Shown: positions 55,167 to 63,451 of the stretch, piece after piece | Layout: every line of letters starts with the position of its first letter | How positions within the stretch are numbered: position 1 is the stretch's first letter | NCBI RefSeq assembly: GCF_000482545.1 | Contig: NZ_KI519455.1 | Span: 868,001 to 932,000, forward strand | DNA: 64,000 nucleotides | Reading direction: 5' to 3' | Source of the DNA: Arthrobacter sp. 35W | Lineage (GTDB): Bacteria > Actinomycetota > Actinomycetes > Actinomycetales > Micrococcaceae | Notes under the pieces: generated by a model | The model's input: only the letters and a program-made list of their open reading frames with translations | Told to the model about the DNA's origin: nothing | Databases searched by the model: none | Translations under genes and position numbers: made by a program

Positions 55167-56141
55167 CTAGTAGCCCAGGGCGCGGTCCAGCGCCTCGAGA
55201 ATGCGGTCGATGTCCGGCAGGTAGTGCTCCTCGACGCGGGCCACCGGGTACGGCATGTGGAACCCGCCCACGCGGATCACCGGGGCCTCCAGGGCGTAGA
55301 AGCTGCGTTCGCTGATGCGTGCCGCGATCTCGCCGCCGATGCCGCCGAAGGTCGGGGCCTCATGGGCCACCACCAGGCGGCCTGTCTTCTCCACCGACGC
55401 CGTGATGGTGTCGAAGTCGATCGGCGAGATGGAGCGCAGGTCGATGACCTCCACGCTGTGGCCGTCCTCGGCCGCGGCGTTGGCGGCGGCCAGCGCCACC
55501 GGCACCAGCGGGCCGTAGGCCACCACCGTGGCGTCGGTGCCCTCGCGGACCACCTGCGCCTTGAACGGGTCAAGCTCCGTGGACTCGGTGTCCACCTCGC
55601 CCTTGAGCCAGTAGCGGCGCTTGGGCTCGAAGACGATCACCGGGTCCGGGCATTCCACGGCCTGCTGGATCATCCAGTAGGCATCGTGGGCGTTCGACGG
55701 CGTGATGATGCGCAGCCCGGGGGTGTGGGCGAAGAGCGCCTCCGGGGATTCGGAGTGGTGCTCGATGGAGCCGATGCCGCCGCCGTACGGAATGCGGATC
55801 ACCACGGGGGCGCTGAGCATGCCGTTGCTGCGGGTGCGGATCTTGGCCAGCTGCGTGGTGATCTGGTTGAAGCCGGGGAACACGAAGCCGTCGAACTGGA
55901 TCTCGCAGATGGGCTGGTGGCCGCGCAGGGCCATGCCGATGGCCGTGCCGATGATGCCGGACTCCGCCAGCGGCGTGTCCATCACGCGGTCCGCGCCGAA
56001 CTCGGCCTTCAGACCCTCGGTGACGCGGTACACGCCGCCCAGGGATCCGATGTCCTCGCCCATCAGGAAGGACTTGGGGTGCTTGGCCAAGGCGGCGCGC
56101 AGGCCCTCGTTGATGGCCTTTGCAATGGTCATGGTCTTCAT
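55167..56141 (-). CDS. 2-oxoacid dehydrogenase E1 beta subunit (branched-chain type)
   Basis: 324 residues. Transketolase central domain with [34 protein letters not shown] and [19 protein letters not shown], and the C-terminal domain ([16 protein letters not shown]). It forms the thiamine-diphosphate-dependent E1 with the alpha subunit. The ATG overlaps the E1 alpha stop (ATGA), coupling the two subunits. Confidence 0.95.
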   Translation of the reverse strand: MKTMTIAKAINEGLRAALAKHPKSFLMGEDIGSLGGVYRVTEGLKAEFGADRVMDTPLAESGIIGTAIGMALRGHQPICEIQFDGFVFPGFNQITTQLAKIRTRSNGMLSAPVVIRIPYGGGIGSIEHHSESPEALFAHTPGLRIITPSNAHDAYWMIQQAVECPDPVIVFEPKRRYWLKGEVDTESTELDPFKAQVVREGTDATVVAYGPLVPVALAAANAAAEDGHSVEVIDLRSISPIDFDTITASVEKTGRLVVAHEAPTFGGIGGEIAARISERSFYALEAPVIRVGGFHMPYPVARVEEHYLPDIDRILEALDRALGY

Positions 56142-57370
56142 GCGGCACCGCCCTCGTTCTCGGCGTCAACGAAGGACGCCTGGTACTGCTCAAACCACGC
56201 CAACTCCTCCGCCACCAGCGGGTGGGGGGCGCCGTAGACGTCGGCAAACTTGTCCCGGATGTCCGGGTTTTCCATGGACAGAACGGCCTTGCGCACGTAG
56301 GTGGCCAGCTCATTCGCCTCGTCGGCCACCTGGGCGAAGAACGCGTCATCGGCCATGCCGGACTCGCGCAGGTAGCGCTCGTAGCGGGCCACCGGGTCCT
56401 TGGCGCGCCAGTGCTCCTCCTCGGCCGCCATGCGGTACTTGGTGGGATCGTCGGCGGTGGTGTGGGCACCCAGGCGGTAGGTGGAGGCCTCGATCAGCAC
56501 CGGGCCGTTGCCGGAGCGTGCGTGCTCCAGCGCCCAGGCGGTGACGGCGTGCACGGCCAGGACGTCGTTGCCGTCCACCCGGATGCCGGGGAAGCCGTAG
56601 CCGCTGGCGCGGTTCACCAGGGGCACGCGGGACTGCACCTCGAAGGGGACGGAGATGGCCCAGTAGTTGTTCTGGCAGAAGAAGACGACGGGCGCCTGGT
56701 AGGAGGCGGCGAAGACCATCGACTCGTGGACATCGCCCTCGGAGGAGGCGCCGTCGCCGAAGTAGACCATCGCGGCCGCAGGCTCGGTGGTGGGATCGGC
56801 CTTGATGTCGCGCTGGATGCCCATGGCATAGCCCACGGCGTGCAGCGTCTGGGCCGCGAGGACCAGGGTGTACAGGTGGAAGTTCTTATCGCGCGGGTCC
56901 CAGCCACCGTTGGAGGTTCCGCGGAAGAGGCGGAGCAGATCCGCAAGGTCCAGGCCGCGGGTGAGGGCGACGGCGTGCTCACGGTAGGTGGGGAAGATGT
57001 AGTCGTGCTCGCGGCTGGCCCGCCCGGAACCCACCTGTGCGGCCTCCTGGCCGGTCAGCGGAACCCACAGGGCCAGCTCGCCCTGGCGCTGCAGGGCGGT
57101 TCCCTCGGAATCAAAGCGGCGGGCCACGGCCATGTCGCGGTAGAAGCCCCGCAGGGTGTCGGCATCCAGGGCCTCGATGTACGGACTGAAGGCCGGATCG
57201 TGCTGCAGCACGCCCTGCTCATCAAGGAGCTGGACCATGTCGCCCTCATCAACGCCGCTGGACGCCAGCGCCGCGAACCCATTCGTGGGAAACGGTTCCG
57301 CCAGGGGTGCCGGGAGCACCGCCTCCTCGGGTTCGTCGAACTCGGTGGTGGGTAGTTCAGCAGCGCTCAT
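56138..57370 (-). CDS. 2-oxoacid dehydrogenase E1 alpha subunit (branched-chain type)
   Basis: 410 residues. The thiamine diphosphate motif GDGASSEGDVHESMVFAAS runs to FFCQNNYWAIS; phosphorylation-loop-like TYRLGAHTTADDPTKYR follows. It decarboxylates branched-chain 2-oxo acids and passes the acyl group to E2, feeding branched fatty acid synthesis or catabolism. AAGGAG precedes ATG 57370; the longer frame to 57439 is rejected. Its promoter carries the double dyad at 57416-57457. No E3 gene is in the operon, so a lipoamide dehydrogenase encoded elsewhere must serve. Confidence 0.94.
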   Translation of the reverse strand: MSAAELPTTEFDEPEEAVLPAPLAEPFPTNGFAALASSGVDEGDMVQLLDEQGVLQHDPAFSPYIEALDADTLRGFYRDMAVARRFDSEGTALQRQGELALWVPLTGQEAAQVGSGRASREHDYIFPTYREHAVALTRGLDLADLLRLFRGTSNGGWDPRDKNFHLYTLVLAAQTLHAVGYAMGIQRDIKADPTTEPAAAMVYFGDGASSEGDVHESMVFAASYQAPVVFFCQNNYWAISVPFEVQSRVPLVNRASGYGFPGIRVDGNDVLAVHAVTAWALEHARSGNGPVLIEASTYRLGAHTTADDPTKYRMAAEEEHWRAKDPVARYERYLRESGMADDAFFAQVADEANELATYVRKAVLSMENPDIRDKFADVYGAPHPLVAEELAWFEQYQASFVDAENEGGAA

Positions 57371-57415
57371 ACCGTCTCCTTGTCTGCCGCATCTGCACAA
57401 CAGCACTTCGGTGGG

Positions 57416-57457
57416 ATATATGCCGTCAAAGGAATACATTCCATTCGATGCATATAT
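57416..57457. promoter_or_regulatory. Concentric double dyad upstream of the branched-chain dehydrogenase operon
   Basis: ATATATGC-N7-GGAATACATTCC-N7-GCATATAT. The inner palindrome (57431-57442) and the outer arms (57416-57423 and 57450-57457) share exactly one centre, 57436.5. It lies 46 bases upstream of the E1 alpha start in an AT-rich stretch, so it overlaps the promoter. The symmetry suggests an Lrp/AsnC- or BkdR-like multimeric regulator; no such gene is in the window. Confidence 0.6.
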
Positions 57458-57515
57458 TTCTGATTTCGATTTCCAACTCTATCCGCCCCGGACGGCATTG
57501 GCCGCCTGTGAACCG

Positions 57516-58637
57516 CTAGGAACGCCGCGGCACTTTTGTAGAGGACGCACAGAGGGCCAGAAAGCGTGCATTGGCCTCCGGCTCGCCAATCGTGACCCGG
57601 ACACCCTCGCCAGCGAAGGCCCGCACGGAGAGTCCATGCTCCCCCGCCAGTGCCGCAAACCCGGCGCTGTCCACCCCCAGCGGCAGCCAGACAAAGTTGC
57701 CCTGGGCGTCGGGGATGTCCCAGCCCAGCCCGGCCAGACCGGCAACCACCTTCGTCCGTTCGGCCACCAGGCTTTGTACTCTTTCTACAACCTCGGCCAC
57801 GTGGGCCAGCGAGGCGGCTGCCGCGTGGGCCGCCACCGTGGACACGGCGAACGGGACGGCGGCCGCGCGCAGATGTTCGCTCACCCCCGGCCGCGACAGC
57901 GAATAGCCCACCCGCAGCCCCGCCAGCCCATGGGCCTTGGAAAAGGTTCGCAGCAGCACCACGTTCGGGTGCCGGCGGTACAGCTCCAGCCCGTCGACGG
58001 CGCTGTCGGAGCGGACGAATTCCCGGTAGGCCTCGTCGACCACCACGAGCACGCCGGAAGGCAGGGCGGCAATGAAATCCTCGGTCTGAGCGGCGTCCAA
58101 GGCCGGCCCCGTGGGGTTGTTGGGCGTGCAGAGCAGCACCACCTTGGTGCGCGGGGTCACCGCCGCCGCCATGGCTGCGAGGTCGTGGGTTCCGTCCGGC
58201 CGCAGGGGAACCTGCACGCTGCGGGCGCCGCTGAGGCCAACGCTGATCGGGTACGCCTCGAACGAGCGCCAGGCATACAGCACCTCGTCCTGGCTGCCGT
58301 CCTCGTTCTGCCCGGCGAAGGCCGCCAGGATTTGGTTCAGCGCACCCAGGCTGCCGGCACCGGCCACCACATCGGCAAAGGGCACACCCAGATGGTCCGC
58401 CACGGCCTGGCACAGCACCGCCGACTGCGGGTCCGGGTATCTGTTGACCGCTGTCTGCGCCGCGATGGCTTCAAGCACGGCCGGCAGCGGCGGCAGCGGA
58501 TTCTCATTGGAGGAGAGCTTGTAGCTTTGGAGCCCCGGCACGGGCAGCGGCGCCTTGCCGGCGGCATAGTGGGGAAGACCGGCGACCACGGGGCGGGGGC
58601 CGATGGGGGCAGTGTTCGATGAGTTCCCGGTGCTCAT
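57516..58637 (-). CDS. HisC-like aminotransferase (histidinol-phosphate / aromatic)
   Basis: 373 residues, PLP fold type I. LSSNENPLPPLPAVLEAI, VNRYPDPQSAVLCQAVADH, TPNNPTGPALD, VVDEAYREF and the PLP lysine TFSKAHGLAGLRVGY are all HisC signatures. It stands away from any his operon and directly upstream of the branched-chain dehydrogenase genes, so a second-copy role as aromatic amino acid aminotransferase is at least as likely as histidine synthesis. Start ATG six bases after TACGCT (leaderless type). Confidence 0.9.
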   Translation of the reverse strand: MSTGNSSNTAPIGPRPVVAGLPHYAAGKAPLPVPGLQSYKLSSNENPLPPLPAVLEAIAAQTAVNRYPDPQSAVLCQAVADHLGVPFADVVAGAGSLGALNQILAAFAGQNEDGSQDEVLYAWRSFEAYPISVGLSGARSVQVPLRPDGTHDLAAMAAAVTPRTKVVLLCTPNNPTGPALDAAQTEDFIAALPSGVLVVVDEAYREFVRSDSAVDGLELYRRHPNVVLLRTFSKAHGLAGLRVGYSLSRPGVSEHLRAAAVPFAVSTVAAHAAAASLAHVAEVVERVQSLVAERTKVVAGLAGLGWDIPDAQGNFVWLPLGVDSAGFAALAGEHGLSVRAFAGEGVRVTIGEPEANARFLALCASSTKVPRRS

Positions 58638-58699
58638 GCCCCCAGCGTAGACCCGCCTGCCCCGGCGTGTCCGGGCGGCCACTGTGGAAGTATGGCGGC

Positions 58700-59110
58700 A
58701 TGGGTTACTTCATTGCGCGCGTTCTGATCAATGCCGTGGCACTGTGGCTGGTCACGGTGATTCTGCCGGGTGTCGACATGATCGATTCCGGCACCAGCGG
58801 ACTGGAAATGGGAACCAGCACCCTCGGCACGGCCCTCGGCTTCGTGTTTGTTGGGCTGGTGTTCGGCATCATCAATGCACTGGTCAAGCCGATCGTGAGC
58901 CTGCTGTCGCTGCCCGTCACCATCCTCACCCTTGGCCTGTTCACGGTGGTGATCAATGCCGGCATGCTGTGGATGACGTCCTGGCTGACCAGCTACACAC
59001 CCGTCCACTTCAGCATCGACGAGTTCTGGTGGACAGCCGTGTGGGCAGCGCTGCTGATGAGCCTGTTCTCCATGATCGCCAACGCCCTGACGGGCATCAA
59101 CCGCCGCTGA
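58700..59110 (+). CDS. Phage-holin-4-family membrane protein (YvlD-like)
   Basis: 136 residues with four hydrophobic helices: FIARVLINAVALWLVTVILP, LGFVFVGLVFGIINALVKPI, LSLPVTILTLGLFTVVINAG and WAALLMSLFSMIANAL. This is the widespread chromosomal family (DUF360/YvlD) named after a phage holin but not part of a prophage; the function is unknown. Divergent from hisC. The ATG follows AAGTAT by six bases, with no clear Shine-Dalgarno. Confidence 0.9.
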   Translation: MGYFIARVLINAVALWLVTVILPGVDMIDSGTSGLEMGTSTLGTALGFVFVGLVFGIINALVKPIVSLLSLPVTILTLGLFTVVINAGMLWMTSWLTSYTPVHFSIDEFWWTAVWAALLMSLFSMIANALTGINRR

Positions 59111-59170
59111 CCCGGAATGCCTCCCTTTCCGGCATCAACAGCGACGGCGGCGAAGCTTGAGACGGACCGG

Positions 59171-60763
59171 TCAGCGGCCGGATCCCCAGTCGCGGCGGCT
59201 CGGCGGTGTCAAGGGTTTGGGCGGCGGTTTGGGCGCCGGCGGCTTGGGCACATCCGTTCCTTGGTAGATGGACTGCTTGAAGGCCACGCTGCCAGCGGCC
59301 GCTGCCCCGGCGGCGGCGGCGCCGGCTCCCAGCAGTGCGGCCAAGCGTTCCTTGGCGGCGGCATAGGCCGGGTCGGCACTGTTGTCGAAGGCCTCGGCAT
59401 CCCCCAGATAGCCATCCAGCTGGTGCGCCTGCAGGGCCAGCGCGCCCAGATTCGCGGGATCGGCCCCCGGCCGCGGTTCCGAGACGACTGTCATCCAGCT
59501 GTCCGTCTGCGCCGGCTCCGCGCCGGACAGGCCCGTCACGATGTCATGCACATTCACCAGATCCACCGCCGTGATGCCCGGCTGCAGCTGCCGTTGGGCG
59601 CCGGGCGAGCCGGCAATCACGATCATCTTGACGTTGACCTCCGCCACGAAGGCCGGGTCCGCCGCCATCATGGCCGCGTGGATGCCGCCGCCGCTGTGGC
59701 CGGTCAGGAGCACCTCGTCCCCCGCTGCCGCCCCGGCGTCGGCGAGGGCCGCCTTGACCAGTTCCTGCACCAGCACTGACTTCTGGGCGAACTCCCCGCG
59801 CTGGGCCGCCGTCATGGCTTCCAGATCACCCTCGACGTCCCACAGGTTTCCGGTGTCGAGCCCCCAGTCTTCGGTTCCGGGCAGGTTGACGATCCACACG
59901 GTGGCTCCATCGCCCCGGTCCACCTGCTTGACGATGATCGACGACGGCGGCGCCACGGTGTACGCGTCAGCGGAACTGGCGAGCACAGCGTGGACCGTCG
60001 GTGCCATGGAGCCCTCGGCCCAGCTGCCCTCGGCATCCATCCGCAGCCCGGCAGTCGAGGGTCCCGCCGGCCCGGAGGGTCCGTCCGGGTGCGCTGGCCG
60101 CCACTCGGCAGGGGGCACCCTTCGGACCCGGAGATCGCCGGGCGTCAGGAGGCCCATTCCCTCCATCAGCCTGCGCAGACCCACGGTCATGGCCCCGGTC
60201 GTATGGGCGGGCCTGGCCGCCCCCGTCCACCCGGCCACCAGGGCAGCCAGCCCCATATCCGGCCCCAGCCAGGCCGACAGGTATCCGGGCGCATGACCCA
60301 AAGCCCCCATGCCAGCCTTCCGGAGCCCTTCCCGGCGAACGCTTTTCATAAAGGCCTCCGCCTGTCCCCAGGCGACCAGCGGAGCAAGACATCCCGCCAA
60401 TCGAAGCTGCATACCCAGGCTCCACGCGCTGTGGGCCTGCTGCAGCTCCATGAGCCTGGCGTTGCCGCGTTCCGTCTGCGCGTAGTTTTCCGCGGCCGCC
60501 CTCGCGTCCTCCCCCAGGGTGCGTACCTGGCGGCTGGCAATCCTGCAGCCATCCCTGGCCTGGGCCACGGCCTCCATCTCCTGGAAGGGGTGCGGGCGGA
60601 TCCCCAGCACCGCCTGCTCCATGGAGAACCTGATGCCTTCCACCTGCGCTTCAACCTCCTCCAGCTCGCCGGCGATGACGCCGATGGACACCCCGGCGAC
60701 GGCCACCACCTCCAGCTCGGCGGAGATCGAGGCGGCGCTGGACAGCTGGTCCGGGGTGGTCAC
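59171..60763 (-). CDS. Alpha/beta-hydrolase with N-terminal helical domain, partner of WXG100-like protein
   Basis: 530 residues. Residues 1-125 are helical and coiled-coil-like (SAASISAELEVVAVAGVSIG ... NARLMELQQAHSAWSLG); the C-terminal half is a lipase-like alpha/beta hydrolase with the nucleophile in LLTGHSGGGIHAAM (Ser near 357), an Asp region VNVHDIVTGLSG and VIAGSPGA. There is no signal peptide. The tail is Pro/Lys-rich (PKPPAPKPPPKPL). GTG 60763 overlaps the stop of the small WXG100-like gene (GTGA), so both are co-translated. This layout fits a type VII-secreted or cell-associated lipase, but no secretion genes are present. Function unproven. Confidence 0.8.
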   Translation of the reverse strand: MTTPDQLSSAASISAELEVVAVAGVSIGVIAGELEEVEAQVEGIRFSMEQAVLGIRPHPFQEMEAVAQARDGCRIASRQVRTLGEDARAAAENYAQTERGNARLMELQQAHSAWSLGMQLRLAGCLAPLVAWGQAEAFMKSVRREGLRKAGMGALGHAPGYLSAWLGPDMGLAALVAGWTGAARPAHTTGAMTVGLRRLMEGMGLLTPGDLRVRRVPPAEWRPAHPDGPSGPAGPSTAGLRMDAEGSWAEGSMAPTVHAVLASSADAYTVAPPSSIIVKQVDRGDGATVWIVNLPGTEDWGLDTGNLWDVEGDLEAMTAAQRGEFAQKSVLVQELVKAALADAGAAAGDEVLLTGHSGGGIHAAMMAADPAFVAEVNVKMIVIAGSPGAQRQLQPGITAVDLVNVHDIVTGLSGAEPAQTDSWMTVVSEPRPGADPANLGALALQAHQLDGYLGDAEAFDNSADPAYAAAKERLAALLGAGAAAAGAAAAGSVAFKQSIYQGTDVPKPPAPKPPPKPLTPPSRRDWGSGR

Positions 60764-61053
60764 GGCACGGCACCCATCGACGCGGCACATTCGGCGATTT
60801 CCAGACGCTTGGCATAGGCCTGCAGCAGGTGGGCGGCATGCCCCAGGGCACCGGACGCTGTCCGCAGTTCCGCCTCCCGCTGGTCCAGCGCCGCCCGGAA
60901 TGCCGCCGATGCCCGCCCGGACCACTGCAGCTGCCCGGCGTTGTGCAGGCGGCGCAGCAGCGAATCCACCGAGTCGGCGGCCCGGACAAGCCCGGCGGCG
61001 AGCGCCGCCATGTCGGCGGAGTGGGGCGCGGGATCTGGTGCAGCATCGTTCAT
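60760..61053 (-). CDS. Small WXG100-like helical protein
   Basis: 97 residues forming two helices around the turn W44-S-G46 (QLQWSGRASAAFRAAL), the size and layout of ESX/WXG100 proteins. AAGGAGG precedes the ATG. It is coupled to the hydrolase gene that follows, as WXG100-type chaperone partners of LXG-like effectors often are. The C-terminal YxxxD/E export signal appears only weakly (YAKRLE), so secretion is uncertain. Confidence 0.75.
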   Translation of the reverse strand: MNDAAPDPAPHSADMAALAAGLVRAADSVDSLLRRLHNAGQLQWSGRASAAFRAALDQREAELRTASGALGHAAHLLQAYAKRLEIAECAASMGAVP

Positions 61054-61227
61054 GGCCGCCCTCCTTCACTGGTCCGCACAGGCGCCCGGTGCGCCGGCGT
61101 CGTACGGGTCCCTCCACGCTAGAAGCCGCCGGCCGGCGGTGGCAGCGGGCGCGGAGTTCATGTCCATGACGTGAACCCCGTAACGCGTTGTGGAGGGCTG
61201 GAGCGGGGTTCATGGAAGAATTGGGGC

Positions 61228-62670
61228 ATGTCTGATTCCGCATCTGCCACCACCCGCATCCCGTCCGGACGGCTTTCGCTGGCCGCCTCCGACGAGCGCA
61301 TTGCCCTGGGCCCGCTTGACGGCCGCTACTTTGGTGCCGTGGCACCGCTGGTCGACTACCTCTCAGAGGCCGCCCTCAACCGCGACCGCGTGGCCGTTGA
61401 GGTCGAGTGGTTCATCCACTTGACCAGCAACAACGTGCTGCCGGGCACCTCCCCGCTGACCGCCGAGCAGCAGGCCTCCCTGCGCTCCATCGTCACCGAG
61501 TTCGACGCCGCTGCCGTGGCCGAACTGGCCGAGATCGAGCGCGTCACAGTGCACGACGTCAAGGCCGTGGAGTACTACATCGGCCGCCGCCTGCCCGGCA
61601 TCGGCCTGGACGAGCTGACCGCGTTGGTGCACTTCGGCTGCACCAGCGAGGACATCAACAACCTCTCCTACGCCGTGGGCATCAAGGGCGCCGTCGAAGA
61701 CGTCTGGCTGCCCGCCGCCAAGACCCTGGTGGCCAAGATCGCCGCCATGGCCGAGGAAAACCGCAACATCCCGATGCTGTCCCGCACCCACGGCCAGCCG
61801 GCCACGCCCACCACCCTGGGCAAGGAACTGGCCGTCACCGCGCACCGTCTGGGCCGCCAGCTGGCACGCATCGAAAAGACCGAGTTCCTCGGCAAGATCA
61901 ACGGCGCCACCGGCACGTACGCCGCGCACTACGCGTCTGTGCCGTCCGCCGATTGGCAGCAGGTGGCCAAGAGCTTCGTGGAGGGCCTGGGCCTGTCCTG
62001 GAACCCGCTGACCACGCAGATCGAATCCCACGACTGGCAGGCCGAGCTCTACGCCGACATGGCCCGCTTCAACCGGATCCTGCACAACCTCTGCACCGAT
62101 GTGTGGAGCTACATCTCCATCGGCTACTTCGCGCAGATCCCGGTGGCCGGCGCCACGGGCTCCTCCACCATGCCGCACAAGGTGAACCCGATCCGCTTCG
62201 AGAACGCCGAGGCCAACCTGGAGATCTCCTCCGCCCTGCTGGACACCCTGGGCGCCACTCTGGTCACCAGCCGCTGGCAGCGCGACCTCACGGACTCCTC
62301 CAGCCAGCGCAACATCGGCGTGGCCTTCGGCCACTCCCTGCTGGCCATCAACAACGTCCTGGGCGGTCTGGGCCGCCTGGACACCGCGGAGCCCGTGTTG
62401 GCCGAGGATCTGGACCACAACTGGGAGGTGCTCGGCGAGGCCATCCAGATGGTGATGCGCGCCGAGGCCATTGCCGGCGTCCCCGGCATGGAGAACCCCT
62501 ACGAGCGCCTGAAGGACCTCACCCGCGGCCAGCGCGTGGACGCCGCCCGCATGCAGGAGTTCGTCTCCGGCCTGGGCCTGTCGGCCGAGGCCCAGGAGCG
62601 CCTGCTGGCCCTGACCCCGGGCAGCTACATCGGCATCGCCCCGGCCCTGGTGGACCACCTGGCCGGCTAG
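61228..62670 (+). CDS. purB: Adenylosuccinate lyase
   Basis: 480 residues of the fumarase/aspartase superfamily. The signature loop GSSTMPHKVNPIRFENAEAN is complete, with SRTHGQPATPTTLGKEL and TSEDINN. It catalyses two steps of purine synthesis: SAICAR to AICAR, and adenylosuccinate to AMP. ATG 61228 follows AAGAAT by six bases; the frame open to 61171 is discarded. Monocistronic, with a terminator downstream. Confidence 0.97.
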   Translation: MSDSASATTRIPSGRLSLAASDERIALGPLDGRYFGAVAPLVDYLSEAALNRDRVAVEVEWFIHLTSNNVLPGTSPLTAEQQASLRSIVTEFDAAAVAELAEIERVTVHDVKAVEYYIGRRLPGIGLDELTALVHFGCTSEDINNLSYAVGIKGAVEDVWLPAAKTLVAKIAAMAEENRNIPMLSRTHGQPATPTTLGKELAVTAHRLGRQLARIEKTEFLGKINGATGTYAAHYASVPSADWQQVAKSFVEGLGLSWNPLTTQIESHDWQAELYADMARFNRILHNLCTDVWSYISIGYFAQIPVAGATGSSTMPHKVNPIRFENAEANLEISSALLDTLGATLVTSRWQRDLTDSSSQRNIGVAFGHSLLAINNVLGGLGRLDTAEPVLAEDLDHNWEVLGEAIQMVMRAEAIAGVPGMENPYERLKDLTRGQRVDAARMQEFVSGLGLSAEAQERLLALTPGSYIGIAPALVDHLAG

Positions 62671-62701
62671 CTCCACCCCGTATGTAGAAACGCTATGCAC
62701 G

Positions 62702-62735
62702 ACGGCGGCTCCCACCAATCGGTGGGGGCCGCCGT
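62702..62735 (+). terminator. Terminator after purB
   Basis: ACGGCGGC-T-CCCACC, loop AATC, GGTGGG-G-GCCGCCGT: a 14-bp stem with one mismatched T·G pair, followed by TTCGTTGT. It lies between convergent purB and the DUF2695 gene. Confidence 0.8.
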
Positions 62736-62760
62736 TCGTTGTAGGGCGCTTGCCCGTCTA

Positions 62761-63156
62761 CTACCACCACCGCGGGTACCCATAGGGTCTGGGCAGGCCA
62801 AGCCACAGCGAACACGGTTGGGTGGAACCGACGCGGACGCCGAAGCAGGCCAGCATGGGCTGGTCAATGACCTCCCCATGGTCGTCCGTGGCAAAGAAGC
62901 GGGGGTTCGGATCGAACACATTCATCATGAGTTCGCAGTCGCAATACCCGCCGAGCAGGGCCATCCGCCGTTCCAGCGCCGTTGCCCGCGGTGCCCGTAA
63001 TTCCTGGTAGCGCAGCATCCACTGCGTCCCATGGCAGCCGAACTCCAGCATCCGATGGACGTAGCACGCCAGGCATTCGTGGCTCCGCGGGATCGTCAGC
63101 GCCACGGAAACCTCCCGCAGCTCCGCTTCCATGCCGTCAAAAGAATTCGATTCCAT
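62761..63156 (-). CDS. DUF2695 domain-containing protein
   Basis: 131 residues. The DUF2695 hallmark is complete: CLACYVHRMLEFGCHGTQW, RATALERRMALLGGYCDCE followed by MMNVF. The cysteines (CxxC, CDC) suggest metal binding; no function is known. AAGGAA precedes ATG 63156; the longer frame lacks a ribosome binding site. It ends in a PYGYPRWW tail. Confidence 0.85.
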   Translation of the reverse strand: MESNSFDGMEAELREVSVALTIPRSHECLACYVHRMLEFGCHGTQWMLRYQELRAPRATALERRMALLGGYCDCELMMNVFDPNPRFFATDDHGEVIDQPMLACFGVRVGSTQPCSLWLGLPRPYGYPRWW

Positions 63157-63451
63157 CTCAGTTCCTTCCTCCACCGCCAAGCCTTGTGCCGGCCTGCGGA
63201 GGCAGCCAGCCCCGTACCGGCGCTCGGGGACGGCGGCGGCCCAGGGTGCGGCTGTGCAGGCTTCCCAGGACTTCCAAGCACCGCTCAGAACATCGGATGT
63301 TGCGGCCACCAACTAAATTATCAACCCCACGAAATATCCCTAGTTATCGGTAACATTCTTTGCTAGCGTGGCCTTATACATCAGATGTCTATGGAACAGC
63401 GTTGTTCACTTTGAGCTAGTCTGGACTACGTGATTCCAGGTATGGAGCCAC

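Noticed and set aside
58700-59110. Prophage signal from the holin-family annotation
   Set aside because: The phage-holin-4 family is a common chromosomal membrane family; no phage structural, lysis or integrase genes are near.
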